Assembly: GCA_964397855.1 (NCBI GenBank)
Contig: CAYNKQ010000011.1
Coordinates: 1 to 41,714 of the forward strand
DNA: 41,714 nucleotides
Direction: 5' to 3'
DNA from: UBA7683 sp964397855
GTDB lineage: Bacteria; Patescibacteriota; Saccharimonadia; Saccharimonadales; UBA7683
Part shown: piece after piece, positions 7,464 through 16,695 of the stretch
How the letters are laid out: every line of letters starts with the position of its first letter
Position numbering within the stretch: position 1 is the stretch's first letter
Made by a program: the position numbers and the translations under genes
Notes under the pieces: generated by a model
Databases searched by the model: none
Seen by the model: the letters and a program-made list of their open reading frames with translations, nothing else
What the model was told of the DNA's origin: nothing

Positions 7464-8114
7464 TTACTTTGAAGCACTACCCTTAAATTGATACTGATCA
7501 CTGAGTACTTCTAGCTTTAACATGCTCTTTTGAGCCTGTACTGCGACTATTGATCCACTCAACCAGACAAACAGCCATAAGAGTGACTGATCAACCACGC
7601 TCAGTACGTAGCGAATCACACCCTCTTCGTTTAACTGATCAGCACTGACATTTCCTGCAACCAAGAAGATGCTTGCCAGAATTAGCGCGACGCCAGCAAA
7701 CGAAGTAACCCCAATCACAAGACTTGTGCTAAACGTAACACTGCTGGCTATGTTTAAGCCAATCACAAACCCTGCTACCGAAAGCAGGAACAGCACGAAT
7801 CCATTCGAACCAAGCCCGAGCGCAATACCTAGGTATGAAAGTGCAGATGCACCAAGCAGTGCGGTATACACCGTAACTGCGAGTTCAAAAAATAGAAACG
7901 AAAGCACCGAAAGCATTAGCCCAACAACAAGGGCTACGAAGATCGCTACCGTTGTACTAACCGTACTTTTGCCGAATACTCCCTGAAATCCAACAAACCC
8001 AACCATTGAACCACCAACAAGTCCGAGCAACGGCAAGAATATTCTGAACAACTTGTGCCCAAATAGACTTAATAATATACCCGTCATTAGTAGTACTAGT
8101 GCAGCTACTATCAT
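7464..8114 (-). CDS. DUF4203/TMEM198-like multi-pass membrane protein
   Basis: A 216-aa protein with about seven hydrophobic helices. The glycine-rich first half (ILLSLFGHKLFRIFLPLLGL, VGGSMVGFVGF) resembles the DUF4203/TM7S3-TM198 domain, whose function in bacteria is unknown. A TTTACA-17-TATAAC promoter (8177 down to 8149) and an AAGGAG Shine-Dalgarno about 6 nt before the ATG give a conventional leader of roughly 30 nt. Probably cotranscribed with the small membrane gene behind it. Confidence 0.65.
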   Translation of the reverse strand: MIVAALVLLMTGILLSLFGHKLFRIFLPLLGLVGGSMVGFVGFQGVFGKSTVSTTVAIFVALVVGLMLSVLSFLFFELAVTVYTALLGASALSYLGIALGLGSNGFVLFLLSVAGFVIGLNIASSVTFSTSLVIGVTSFAGVALILASIFLVAGNVSADQLNEEGVIRYVLSVVDQSLLWLFVWLSGSIVAVQAQKSMLKLEVLSDQYQFKGSASK

Positions 8115-8483
8115 TCAAACTCCTTCTCATTAACTCACTTCTGATTTAGTTATACGCTTTTTCTATACTTTTGTAAACCGCGGTCACCCCCCATTCCGTC
8201 ATTCCCCGCGCAAGCCCTAGATGCTGCACCTGGACCTACGGGAGTCTAACCCGCCACCGGGGTCTGTGAAGTGCGGGTGGCTGGACTGTACATTCAGCTA
8301 AAACTTAGGCACCAAGTTTATTCTGGCACTAGCTTCAAGAGCAAACAGATCATTACAAATAATCTAACGGTGAATGAATCCTGATTTGTGAGAAGCAACC
8401 ATAAACTCCTAAACGAATCGAGGTACACGACAAGAGACTTCAGTAACTTAACCAAACCCCTCAGTAACTAAAAGGAGATTTAT
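8115..8483. other. Gene-free stretch with a half repeat and direct repeats
   Basis: No credible ORF. It contains the minus-strand promoter of the DUF4203-like gene (8149-8177). A GTCATTCCCCGCGCAAG segment (8198-8214) resembles one half of the palindromic repeats at 20539 and 28709. A GC-rich stem CCCGC...GCGGG occurs around 8250-8275, and there is a direct repeat CAGTAACT in front of the secreted-protein gene (near 8443 and 8462). The rest is unremarkable. Confidence 0.4.
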
Positions 8484-9008
8484 TTGAAGAAAATGAAAAC
8501 AGGTTTAGCTGCCGCTGCAGCCATTGCAACAATTGGTACCGGCGGCTTAATAGGAGCCCAGGCAGTGAGTGCCGAAAGTGGAGCCACTACCTCAACCGAC
8601 CCTATGTCTAGCTTAGTAGATAAACTCGTGAGTAAGTTCAACTTGAACAAAACCGATGTTCAAAAAATATTTGATGAAAGTAGAACCGAGATGGAAGCCA
8701 AACGAGAAGAAGAGCAATCCGCACGACTTCAAAAGCTTGCGGATGCAGGCACTATCACTGCAGAGCAAAAAACGAAGATCGAAGCAAAACTTAAAGAGCT
8801 CAAGGCATCTCGTGAGCCAAATAAAGATTCGACAAAGGATCTAACCGATAACGAACGTAAGACCAAGAGGGAAAGTGAACGCACAACACTTGAAGCTTGG
8901 GCGAAACAGAATGGGATTGATCTTACCAAAATTGGTGGTGTCATGATGGGCCAAGGCCACAGAGGCCCTGGCGGGCCAGGTGGTCAAAAACCTGACACAA
9001 CTGAGTAG
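8484..9008 (+). CDS. Secreted helical protein, DUF2680/YckD-like
   Basis: A 174-aa protein with a signal peptide (MKKMKTGLAAAAAIATIGT...) and likely cleavage after AVSA (near residue 30). The mature part is highly charged and helical (two segments of the LADAGTITAEQKTKIEAKL type, reminiscent of DUF2680), ending in a Gly-rich tail (GHRGPGGPGG). Function unknown; exported and possibly surface-associated. Start choice: TTG 8484 has an AAAGGAG Shine-Dalgarno 7 nt upstream; ATG 8493 is the alternative and changes only three residues. A strong bidirectional terminator follows. Confidence 0.75.
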   Translation: MKKMKTGLAAAAAIATIGTGGLIGAQAVSAESGATTSTDPMSSLVDKLVSKFNLNKTDVQKIFDESRTEMEAKREEEQSARLQKLADAGTITAEQKTKIEAKLKELKASREPNKDSTKDLTDNERKTKRESERTTLEAWAKQNGIDLTKIGGVMMGQGHRGPGGPGGQKPDTTE

Positions 9009-9012
9009 TCCT

Positions 9013-9039
9013 AAAAAGCACCGGGTCTCCGGTGCTTTT
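9013..9039. terminator. Bidirectional terminator
   Basis: AAAAGCACCGG-GTCT-CCGGTGCTTTT is a perfect 11-bp stem with T-runs on both strands. It ends the secreted-protein gene on the plus strand and overlaps the stop codon of the convergent TyrA-like gene. Confidence 0.9.
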
Positions 9040-9784
9040 ATTCAGCAAGCTGAGAATCAAGTTCTAAGCAAGCCGCCTTAAATTCCTCATTGATAGCCGC
9101 AGCAAAGTGGTTTTCTTCCATGATTGACTTAAATAAATCCCAGCTGTCTCCACCCTGAATTCGTTTCATATCAAGAAGATCATCGTATGCAAGTGTACTC
9201 AACTGGCTCTCGGGGATATTCATAATATCCATGACTCTGCCAATATAGTGACTTAGCCCTTGAACATACGCCATTTCTTTATCGTGCTGTTCGGGTGTGC
9301 GTTCTAAAACTTCTAGCCCAAGTTTAGACTCAAGGAAGGACCGAATATCCTGGAACGTTTCGGAATCTACTCGGGTTGGACAAATAACACATCGCAAACT
9401 CTGGATGCCCCCGTTCTTGGCGACACTCGCCGGACCGAACATCGGGTGTGTACCAATAATTTGGCAGGTTTCTGGCAACAGACGACTCAGCGCCTCAAGA
9501 GGCTTTTGTTTTACCGAACAAACCTCAACGATAAGAGTAGTGGGATTGATAAGGTCTTTATTAGTACTAAAGAAATCTTCAAAAAATTGAGCTGGAATCG
9601 AAGGGATAATAATCGGTGATGCAAGTACTTCACCAAGCGGTGCAAACCGAGCACCGTGACCAGCATCACCAGATTCTTTGGAGCGTGAACTTACAATGAT
9701 ATCTGCATATGGCGATAAAAATTCAATCATCACCTTGGTGAAATCACCATAACCAACTATTCCTATTTGGTATTTTCTACTCAT
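9038..9784 (-). CDS. Prephenate/arogenate dehydrogenase-like protein (TyrA family)
   Basis: A 248-aa protein with an N-terminal Rossmann motif (IGIVGYGDFTKVM, resembling the GFG.FG form of plant and archaeal arogenate dehydrogenases), the TyrA signature GTHPMFGP near residue 125 and HDKEMAYVQGLSHYIGR, which carries the substrate-binding His/Gln helix. The family converts prephenate or arogenate to the tyrosine precursor with NAD(P)+. No chorismate mutase or ACT domain is fused. The only other shikimate-type gene in view is the shortened EPSP synthase at 31333, so the substrate in this organism is uncertain. A GCGGGG Shine-Dalgarno lies about 6 nt before the ATG. Confidence 0.85.
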   Translation of the reverse strand: MSRKYQIGIVGYGDFTKVMIEFLSPYADIIVSSRSKESGDAGHGARFAPLGEVLASPIIIPSIPAQFFEDFFSTNKDLINPTTLIVEVCSVKQKPLEALSRLLPETCQIIGTHPMFGPASVAKNGGIQSLRCVICPTRVDSETFQDIRSFLESKLGLEVLERTPEQHDKEMAYVQGLSHYIGRVMDIMNIPESQLSTLAYDDLLDMKRIQGGDSWDLFKSIMEENHFAAAINEEFKAACLELDSQLAE

Positions 9785-9851
9785 CAGTACCCCGCTTCAT
9801 CGCATATTCTTATACATATAATTACCGCGTGTGGATTTAAAATATATGAAA

Positions 9852-9941
9852 TGGCGGAGAGGAAGGGATTCGAACCCTCGATACGGTTGCCCGCATACAC
9901 GCTTTCCAAGCGTGCTCCTTCAACCACTCGGACACCTCTCC
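9852..9941 (-). tRNA. tRNA-Ser(GGA)
   Basis: A type II tRNA. The acceptor GGAGAGG pairs with CCTCTCC, the anticodon stem-loop CACGC-TTGGAAA-GCGTG gives GGA (codons TCC/TCT), followed by a long variable arm, T loop TTCGAAT, discriminator G at 9855 and encoded CCA at 9852-9854. Stand-alone gene. Confidence 0.96.
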
Positions 9942-10055
9942 TCCTCAGAACAGTTTAAGAAAGTGCTTCGCTTTGTTTCCTAGACTGCTCGAACAACGAA
10001 CGTACCTATTCTACTGGATTCTCGGCGCTACGGAAATGATAACTATAGAACTTCT

Positions 10056-11900
10056 CTAATCAGCGTCTTCTTCATCTTCTCTTCGAGCTCTTCTATAGGC
10101 TGAACTATTGGGGGCATTTTGCTCAAAAGATAACCACCCTGTCATTATCCATTCCAATGATTTTTGGGGCGATCGATCCACCACACCCCACAGCTGGGCC
10201 GAGTCAAGTTTTTCAGGATGAGCCTGTGTCTTAGCCACCCTGTCACCCTCTAGAACTTCAAAATCAAAAACCTTAGAACGAAGCGCTGTCATAGCAGCTT
10301 CAGTTCCGGTATGAGAAGAGGAGGGGTGGTCAGCGTGAAGTCCCGTAAGTATACCCGAACGTTTGGCGATCCCAATAACTGCTTTATCGAACCCAGGAGT
10401 TTCAACGTGCTCAGACATGCCGTCAGATTGCACAACATCACCCCCACTTGCTTGTATAGCAAGAGCGGCTACTTCGTCGTACACAATACCCGCATAGTCA
10501 CTATCTTCATCTGCAGTTTCAATTCGTCGTAATATGGCGTTCTTTCGAGTCTCATCGTACGAATACAGCCTAAGCGCCTTGGAGTTCTCATCAAGACTAG
10601 TGCTCTCTAATGATCTTCTATACGTTTGTTTTGCACCTTCAATGAGCCACTTTTTCTGTTCAAGCAAGTTTTCAACATAGGCAACCGCCTGTTCTCTAGC
10701 GAGCTTGGTCGGGACTACTATGTCACGGCTATCCGAAGCTTCGATCCGCTCATTTCCTCGGCTAATAAGAATTGCCTCAGGTGGTACCGTAACGCCAGCC
10801 TCATCTTCCCAATATGTATCAACTCCGTACAGCGAGGTTGGTTTTTCATTTGCTAAGATCATACTTGGCAATGGCGCAACTACGACAGTATGCCCACGAG
10901 AATCTATGGCACGGCCATGCTGAGCGAGTTCATTAGTAACAAGGTGGTTAAGTGTGCCATGCACAGAGCTCCGAGAACTCTCAGTATTAAACACGCCCCC
11001 AGGCATTATTTTTTGACCTCTACCAATACGACTTCTATTATTGTGGACCCAAACAAGCCCCTGGGAATGTTCCGCCATAGCCTCTTTGTCGTAGTCTGCG
11101 CCTGATTCTAGTTCTTCGGCTGTAGTTAACCCCCTATCAACCATGTATGAGTAACGGTGATGTAGCTCAAATAATTTTTTTCTTTCATCAAGTACGGCCT
11201 GAGCAGTCTCGCGATCTTCAGGCCTACCTATTCGAGTACAAAGCAATACTGCCAGCGCATCTTTGTGCGGACCTTCACCACCTGCGGGGTTGTAACCACT
11301 TGCCACCATATCCAACAAAAGTTGCTGAGCCGCAGCATTATTTACTATTTCATCTTCTTTAGCGTAGGAAAGTAACTCTAGAACATCATCTGAGAAAAAA
11401 TCTGGTGCATATTCTTCTTTGACAGCCCGAAGTAGCTGACAGATACCAAGTGGAGTAGCATCTACCGAAACGACCACTTCCCTACCCTCATCTGTGGCTG
11501 TTTGCATTACTCGTTCAATAAGAAGCGAGGGTTCACTGTTGGTTTCAGGTAGCAACGCGTTGCCATACTTCGCGCTCCAGCCTTTCAGTGCGTCTGCTGT
11601 CAGTAGCTCAGTGTCAGGCTGTCGATAGACTGGCGTAAGGCTACATATTTCTATGTCGCCACGTCCGCTTAAGTCAGGAAGTTCATTTTTACCCCTAAAC
11701 GTTATACGAAAATCAAAGCCCTCTATCTGCAGGAGGGTTCTGCCCCAACCTTCTGAGTCGTCAGTAACCTCTCTATCAATAGATTCATGGAAACGGGCTG
11801 TTGCTTCTTTCTGAGCACTAGAACAAACCTCCATTTCAGCGCGCATAGATGCAAGTAAATCCGGTTGTAATTGTACATATTCTGGGGCAAGCGTCGACAT
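10056..11900 (-). CDS. 614-aa cytosolic protein of unknown function
   Basis: No family recognised, no signal peptide and no membrane helix. The protein is acidic and helix-rich; the most conserved-looking parts are GGVFNTESSRSSVHGTLNHL (about residues 325-344), HTVVVAPLPSMI, and PPEAILISRGNERI. The C-terminus is charged (RRARREDEEDAD). Seen: a TTGACT-17-TAGTAT promoter with an extended TGC (11965 down to 11937), then a 36-nt A/C-rich leader without a Shine-Dalgarno. The same promoter type and leader style precede the 436-aa unknown protein at 22919, suggesting shared regulation. It is divergent from the MacB-type exporter operon. Confidence 0.75.
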   Translation of the reverse strand: MSTLAPEYVQLQPDLLASMRAEMEVCSSAQKEATARFHESIDREVTDDSEGWGRTLLQIEGFDFRITFRGKNELPDLSGRGDIEICSLTPVYRQPDTELLTADALKGWSAKYGNALLPETNSEPSLLIERVMQTATDEGREVVVSVDATPLGICQLLRAVKEEYAPDFFSDDVLELLSYAKEDEIVNNAAAQQLLLDMVASGYNPAGGEGPHKDALAVLLCTRIGRPEDRETAQAVLDERKKLFELHHRYSYMVDRGLTTAEELESGADYDKEAMAEHSQGLVWVHNNRSRIGRGQKIMPGGVFNTESSRSSVHGTLNHLVTNELAQHGRAIDSRGHTVVVAPLPSMILANEKPTSLYGVDTYWEDEAGVTVPPEAILISRGNERIEASDSRDIVVPTKLAREQAVAYVENLLEQKKWLIEGAKQTYRRSLESTSLDENSKALRLYSYDETRKNAILRRIETADEDSDYAGIVYDEVAALAIQASGGDVVQSDGMSEHVETPGFDKAVIGIAKRSGILTGLHADHPSSSHTGTEAAMTALRSKVFDFEVLEGDRVAKTQAHPEKLDSAQLWGVVDRSPQKSLEWIMTGWLSFEQNAPNSSAYRRARREDEEDAD

Positions 11901-11936
11901 TTTATGTTATTTTTTGTGTTAAATAGTGATACAAAA

Positions 11937-11979
11937 ATACTAGCATACTTTTTGACAAAAGTCAATAATATGCTATTGC
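11937..11979. promoter_or_regulatory. Divergent promoter pair with interleaved -35 boxes
   Basis: The palindrome TTGACAAAAGTCAA (11952-11965) holds a -35 for each strand. Minus strand: TTGACT-17-TAGTAT (the -10 is 11942 down to 11937), serving the 614-aa gene. Plus strand: TTGACA-16-TATTGC (the -10 is 11974-11979), a weaker match pointing toward the ABC exporter, which also has its own -10 at 12058. Compare the sites at 21422, 24265 and 28511. Confidence 0.6.
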
Positions 11980-12070
11980 CTTAATATACGAGCGCCCGTT
12001 GTATTTACAGATTAAAAAAGTGCTCGCTTATGGTTGGTTAAGCATACCTGGGTGCGTTACAATAGACGCA

Positions 12071-12913
12071 ATGAACGTTATTGAATTGAACCAAATAAGC
12101 CGAACTTTTGGACTCGGAAACGGTGCAACCGCGGCACTTAAAGACGTTTCGCTTTCGGTGCCAAAAGGTGAATTTTTAGTAATCATGGGACCAAGCGGTT
12201 CGGGCAAAAGTACGCTGTTAAATATTGTCGGACTTCTAGATCAGCCAGATGAGGGTGAATACAAACTCGATGGTCGTGATGTTGCTTTTTTAAGTCAACG
12301 TCGTCGTGCCAAGATCCGTCGTAACCACATTGGCTTTATCTTTCAGAACTTCAACCTGATCGGCAGAATGAACATTCTAGAAAACGTCAGCCTTCCCCTA
12401 CTCTACAAGGGAGTCTCTACTGTCAAACGGTTCGAACGCGCGAGTGAGATTCTTAAATACCTTGGCATTCAGGAAAAAGAATATTATCTACCCAACCAGC
12501 TCTCCGGTGGTCAGCTTCAACGAGCCGCCATAGCTAGGGCTATGGTGAACCGACCAAGCATAGTTCTTGCGGACGAACCAACTGGAAATCTCGATACCAA
12601 AGCAACTAAGATTATTATGGCGGCACTTAAAGAAATTCACGACGCTGGTAATACGATTGTCATGGTAACGCATAACCCCGACCTGGCAGCCTATGCGGAT
12701 CGAGTGATTAAAATGACAGACGGGGTTATTACTGAAGAATTCACTGGTACTTCAATAACCAAAGAACTCAAAGAACAGAAGAAGGAAGCCGAAGAGATTG
12801 TCGAGGCTGCCACCAATCCAGCAATCGAACCACAAAAAAGAAGAACAAACCAGAAGCCAAAATCAAAGAAGAAGACTGGAAAGAAGTCACCAAAAAAAGG
12901 TGGTAAAAAATGA
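12071..12913 (+). CDS. MacB-type ABC transporter ATPase (LolD/MacB family)
   Basis: A 280-aa ATPase. Seen: Walker A GPSGSGKST, the Q-loop FIFQNFNLIGRM, the signature LSGGQLQRAAIARA, Walker B IVLADEPTGNLD and the switch His in VMVTHNPD. After about residue 235 there is an unusual Lys-rich tail ending KKTGKKSPKKGGKK. It powers the FtsX-type permease encoded next, whose ATG overlaps this stop by 4 nt. Start choice: an ORF extension reaches back to 11999, but TACAAT (12058-12063) ends exactly 7 nt before ATG 12071 and the protein then begins MNVIELNQIS as is normal for the family; the mRNA is predicted leaderless. Confidence 0.93.
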   Translation: MNVIELNQISRTFGLGNGATAALKDVSLSVPKGEFLVIMGPSGSGKSTLLNIVGLLDQPDEGEYKLDGRDVAFLSQRRRAKIRRNHIGFIFQNFNLIGRMNILENVSLPLLYKGVSTVKRFERASEILKYLGIQEKEYYLPNQLSGGQLQRAAIARAMVNRPSIVLADEPTGNLDTKATKIIMAALKEIHDAGNTIVMVTHNPDLAAYADRVIKMTDGVITEEFTGTSITKELKEQKKEAEEIVEAATNPAIEPQKRRTNQKPKSKKKTGKKSPKKGGKK

Positions 12914-14124
12914 TAATTCAACACGCCAAAATGGCAATAAAATCTCTGAGAAGTAACAAGGTTCGAACCTTTCTAACACTTCTGGGCATTATTATTGGCG
13001 TTACCTCAGTGACTACTATTATTGGTCTGGGTGAGGGCGTAAAACGTCAAGTCAATCAACAGATTAGTGATCTTGGTAGTGATCTTGTAACGATAGTACC
13101 AGGACGTAACAGTACTATTAGTGGGTTCGATTCAATCAGTGGTGCCCTCGGCACATCGGCATCAACGTCACGATTGAGTGAATCCGATCTCCAATCTGTT
13201 TCTCAGGTTCCTAATGTCTCAAAAGCTGGTGGCGTCATGCAACTTGATGGTTCAGTCAGGAGAGATGGCAAGCGAATTAACACTCGGGTTATGGCAGTTG
13301 GTGAAAATTATCTTGATCTGACCAAACAGAAACTAACAAGTGGTCAGTTTTTTGGCGGTGATCTGCAGAATAACGACACTGTCGTTCTGGCTAGCAATGT
13401 CGCCAAAGACCTCTTCGGTACTGAAGATCCAATCGGCAGCACAGTTACTATCCGCGGCAACCCATTTGTTGTAATTGGTGTACTTGATGCTAATAAAGGA
13501 TTCAACCTTGGTCAACCTATCAATAACATGGTGTTAATTCCACTTCCAACCGGCAAACGACTTAATCAGGATCTCATACAGCTCCAACAGATAACCGTAA
13601 AGCTAGAAGACCCAACCCTCAGTCAAAATACCTCCGAGACTATTAAACAAACTTTGCTTAAGAACCACTTGGGAGAAGAGGACTTCACGATTACAACCCA
13701 AGAACAGTTAGTACAGACCACAGATTCTGTGTTCAAGGTTCTTACTGGTTTTACCGCCGCAGTTGCCTCAATCTCACTTCTCGTGGGTGGGATTGGTGTT
13801 ATGAATATTATGCTCGTAACCGTAACTGAAAGAACTCGTGAGATTGGTGTCAGAAAAGCAGTTGGAGCAACACGTCTACAAATTCTGTTGCAGTTCTTAG
13901 TTGAGGCACTGGCTATTACGCTTGCGGGTGGTTTTATTGGGATCATTCTTAGCTTGATAGTTGGTTATGCCATTCAGACCCAGACGGCAATAAAGCCAGC
14001 GATGGATCCATGGATCATTCTCCTTGCTGCCGGCGTATCACTTGGCGTGGGAATCATATTTGGAACTTGGCCAGCAATTCGAGCTGCTCGCAAAAACCCT
14101 ATCGAAGCATTGCGTCACGATTAG
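12910..14124 (+). CDS. MacB/FtsX-type ABC transporter permease
   Basis: A 404-aa permease: one N-terminal helix (FLTLLGIIIGVTSVTTII), a large extracytoplasmic MacB_PCD-like domain (about residues 45-270) and three C-terminal helices with the FtsX motif MLVTVTERTREIGVRKAVGA. Such exporters move peptides, lipids or drugs, or act as mechanotransmitters; none can be singled out. It is translationally coupled to the ATPase (ATGA overlap). No periplasmic MacA-like adaptor is adjacent. Confidence 0.92.
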   Translation: MIIQHAKMAIKSLRSNKVRTFLTLLGIIIGVTSVTTIIGLGEGVKRQVNQQISDLGSDLVTIVPGRNSTISGFDSISGALGTSASTSRLSESDLQSVSQVPNVSKAGGVMQLDGSVRRDGKRINTRVMAVGENYLDLTKQKLTSGQFFGGDLQNNDTVVLASNVAKDLFGTEDPIGSTVTIRGNPFVVIGVLDANKGFNLGQPINNMVLIPLPTGKRLNQDLIQLQQITVKLEDPTLSQNTSETIKQTLLKNHLGEEDFTITTQEQLVQTTDSVFKVLTGFTAAVASISLLVGGIGVMNIMLVTVTERTREIGVRKAVGATRLQILLQFLVEALAITLAGGFIGIILSLIVGYAIQTQTAIKPAMDPWIILLAAGVSLGVGIIFGTWPAIRAARKNPIEALRHD

Positions 14125-14145
14125 ATTATTGTATTATACAGTCGC

Positions 14146-15174
14146 CTAGCCCAGCTCTGCTTTAAACTTTTCGACAAGATCAACTGGTGTTGGATCCACA
14201 TTGTTTAGTATGGCCAGATAAATACTGACATAATCGCCAAAACTAAAGCTCCAAAGAAGCTGCTGAAGCACCGTTTCACCTCTAGCTTCTATAGAGATTG
14301 CGCGAGGACGCTTGCCAGAGAGTAATCTGTCTGTTAAATCAAAACGCTTTTGAATTCGCGGGTGTTCAAGGTTTGAACGAATATCAATAACGGCGAAAGG
14401 CTTTTCAACTGGATGCGAGCTCCATCCGAGAAATTCATTGTGACTAAATTCAGGAAATTGGTTTGCCCAAGCAAGGTTTTTTGCACTTTCGTTGATACAG
14501 ATCTTCCACATATTAGCCGCCGGAAACAGAAGTGGTCCACTATATATTATCGCGGTTTTACCAACGATCTTCTCAGCCAACTGCTTGGCGGGATTGTCGG
14601 AAGTGCCAACATCTGCAAGCCAGCTGTCGTTTTTACCGGTCAGCCACGAGGCGGCTTCGTTCAGGTCGGCTCTCGAACCAGCGGGTACAAGGCCAAGCGG
14701 CTCCAATATCTGAACGAGTGCTGCAAGAAAATAGAAAGAAGACATTCGAGGTTGTATACCACTTGGTATCTGAAACAGCGGAAGGTCTCTTTGCTTTGCG
14801 GTCTCCACAAGTCTACCGCCAGCAGACATCACTACAATCTGGGCACCCTTCTGTGTCGCTTCGTCTAGTTCCGCTATAGTCTCTTCCGTGTTTCCGGAGT
14901 AGCTTGACGCGATGTAGAGTGTATTTTTGTTTACATACTTAGGTGTAGTGTAATTACTTGAAACCTCAAGTGGAACTGAAAGCCCCGGCCATGAACGCAG
15001 CATTAAGGCTGGCCATGCAGAACCGCCCATACCACCGAGCACAACATTTTGAATGACATCTTTTGCTTGTGTCGTAACACCATAATCATGCGTTAACTGC
15101 AGGGCTTGTTTAGCAGCAACACCAAGAGCATCGCTTTTATCAACTTGGTGTATATACCTTAAATCATCTAACAT
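14146..15174 (-). CDS. Bifunctional phosphoglucose/phosphomannose isomerase
   Basis: A 342-aa double-SIS-domain protein. Seen: LGGMGGSAWPA, the sugar-phosphate loop SYSGNTEET, the second SIS domain, and the SHNEFLGW motif with the catalytic His of the archaeal/bacterial PGI/PMI family. It interconverts glucose-6-P with fructose-6-P and mannose-6-P, linking glycolysis-type metabolism to sugar-nucleotide precursors. AAGGAA lies about 5 nt before the ATG as Shine-Dalgarno. It is convergent with the ABC permease gene, 21 bp apart. Confidence 0.9.
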   Translation of the reverse strand: MLDDLRYIHQVDKSDALGVAAKQALQLTHDYGVTTQAKDVIQNVVLGGMGGSAWPALMLRSWPGLSVPLEVSSNYTTPKYVNKNTLYIASSYSGNTEETIAELDEATQKGAQIVVMSAGGRLVETAKQRDLPLFQIPSGIQPRMSSFYFLAALVQILEPLGLVPAGSRADLNEAASWLTGKNDSWLADVGTSDNPAKQLAEKIVGKTAIIYSGPLLFPAANMWKICINESAKNLAWANQFPEFSHNEFLGWSSHPVEKPFAVIDIRSNLEHPRIQKRFDLTDRLLSGKRPRAISIEARGETVLQQLLWSFSFGDYVSIYLAILNNVDPTPVDLVEKFKAELG

Positions 15175-15387
15175 TCATATTCCTTTGAGGTTCTTCAACT
15201 TTTATAAGATACAAGGAGCATCGAAAACCTGAGACGAGCCACGAGAAGCCTACGGCAAATGTGAATTAGGGGCACTGACGACGTAGCCTGCAAAGAAGAA
15301 AGATCTTCGACTTGCAAAATGCTTATGACATCTAGTACTATTATACCTGAACAACTTTAAAATTATATAAGATCATGGGTGGGAAAA

Positions 15388-15936
15388 ATGAACTTAAATC
15401 CGTTAAAAAAAGACGACAACACTGACGCTCTCGTGCAAGCACTTCAAGATGCCAATAACGTTGGCACTACCGACGCACCAGCAGTTCAAGATGCAGCTGA
15501 TACAACCATAGCTACTGATGATGTGACAGCAATTGTTGATACACAGATTCCTGATGATACGCTTGTGACCGAAGATACTACCGCTACAACAGATGCAGCG
15601 GCAAGTATTAGTTTTGGCGGCAACGACCTTCCGGCAGGGCTCAGCTCAGATGCGGATGCACACCTCCCTACCGCTGATCTTGGCGGCTCAGGAGATCTTG
15701 AAGGTGTTAAAAAGTCAGCCCTAGAACAACTCCGTCCACTTATTGAGAAGATAGACCTTGAACCAGCCGACAAGTTTGATAAATATCTTATGATGCTCCG
15801 TGCCTCAGACGATCCAGCCTTAATCAAACCCGCATTTGATGCTGCCCAAGGTATAGGTGGTGAAAAAGAAAAAGCCCAGGCACTCCTGGACATCATTAAC
15901 GAAATTAACTACATTACTGCCAACCAGCAGCAATAA
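15388..15936 (+). CDS. Acidic Ala/Asp/Thr-rich protein of unknown function
   Basis: A 182-aa protein with two halves. Residues 1-110 are low-complexity and rich in Asp, Thr and Ala (DDVTAIVDTQIPDDTLVTED). Residues ~110-180 form a predicted helical domain (SALEQLRPLIEKIDLEPADK) followed by LMMLRASDDPALIKPAFDAA. No family recognised. ATG 15388 follows GGTGGG at good Shine-Dalgarno spacing and is preferred over GTG 15379. A protein of this composition might act as a scaffold or tether; that is inference only. Confidence 0.6.
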   Translation: MNLNPLKKDDNTDALVQALQDANNVGTTDAPAVQDAADTTIATDDVTAIVDTQIPDDTLVTEDTTATTDAAASISFGGNDLPAGLSSDADAHLPTADLGGSGDLEGVKKSALEQLRPLIEKIDLEPADKFDKYLMMLRASDDPALIKPAFDAAQGIGGEKEKAQALLDIINEINYITANQQQ

Positions 15937-16007
15937 AAACTATCACCAATTCCACCCGGTAACCGAAAGGAGATGCTCTACGGTGTCTGCCGCTTTTAAT
16001 TATCGCG

Positions 16008-16403
16008 CTACGACGTCACATCAGTAGATGGCGGATCTTGACTTACTGATACATCCCCTAATGGCTGCCGCAAAGCTGCAGCCCCCTGTTTGCCCGGTGT
16101 CGTCAAAAGTATTATTCCAACAACTACTGAAGGTAGTAACCCAACCACCGCAACCATACCAGTTAGAAGTGTGAGAACGTTGAGAATTCTTGCTGCAACC
16201 GCTGCGTTTCCTATCCCGCTAGTTGATTCACATGTGGTACTACCGGATGATGTTTCGCAGAGACTATTATCAGAAAAACTCGGATCAGTATTTGTGGCAC
16301 CAGGGAGAGTAAATCTTACTATCACCTGCATGAAAAAACACAAGATGAGTAATGCGCCCGGCAATAAAAGTAACACCATTCCCCACTTCTTCCGTTTTGT
16401 CAT
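16008..16403 (-). CDS. Two-helix membrane protein
   Basis: A 131-aa protein with helices at about residues 9-30 and 74-100, a short extracytoplasmic loop with two cysteines (LCETSSGSTTCES) that could form a disulfide, and a polar C-terminus. No family recognised. Start: GAAGGAG lies 5 nt before ATG 16403; the GTG two codons upstream overlaps that Shine-Dalgarno and is unlikely. Confidence 0.6.
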   Translation of the reverse strand: MTKRKKWGMVLLLLPGALLILCFFMQVIVRFTLPGATNTDPSFSDNSLCETSSGSTTCESTSGIGNAAVAARILNVLTLLTGMVAVVGLLPSVVVGIILLTTPGKQGAAALRQPLGDVSVSQDPPSTDVTS

Positions 16404-16695
16404 ATCCACTCCTTCAATTACAGTCCCATGATAACAGACATCCAGGACATCCTTTTAAATTTAATCACAACTGAAAATTAATGTCATCGAAGGAAGATTC
16501 TGAGTTTTTAAGCTCTCAAAGCCACCACTCTTTTACTACATGCCTCTCGTACTTGGATCCTTTTTACCCCCGGAAGTGAGAGCTGGACTTGGACTTGCTA
16601 GTAAGGCCAGGCCTTGCGGTTTACGTTTTAGATTATGGACCAAGCTTTCTTCGTGCATCCTCCTCAGAATCAATTACAAAATGGCACTAAAAATA

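Noticed and set aside
11999..12070. N-terminal extension of the ABC ATPase
   Set aside because: Family members start at the MNVIELNQIS position, and the extension contains the predicted -10 box.
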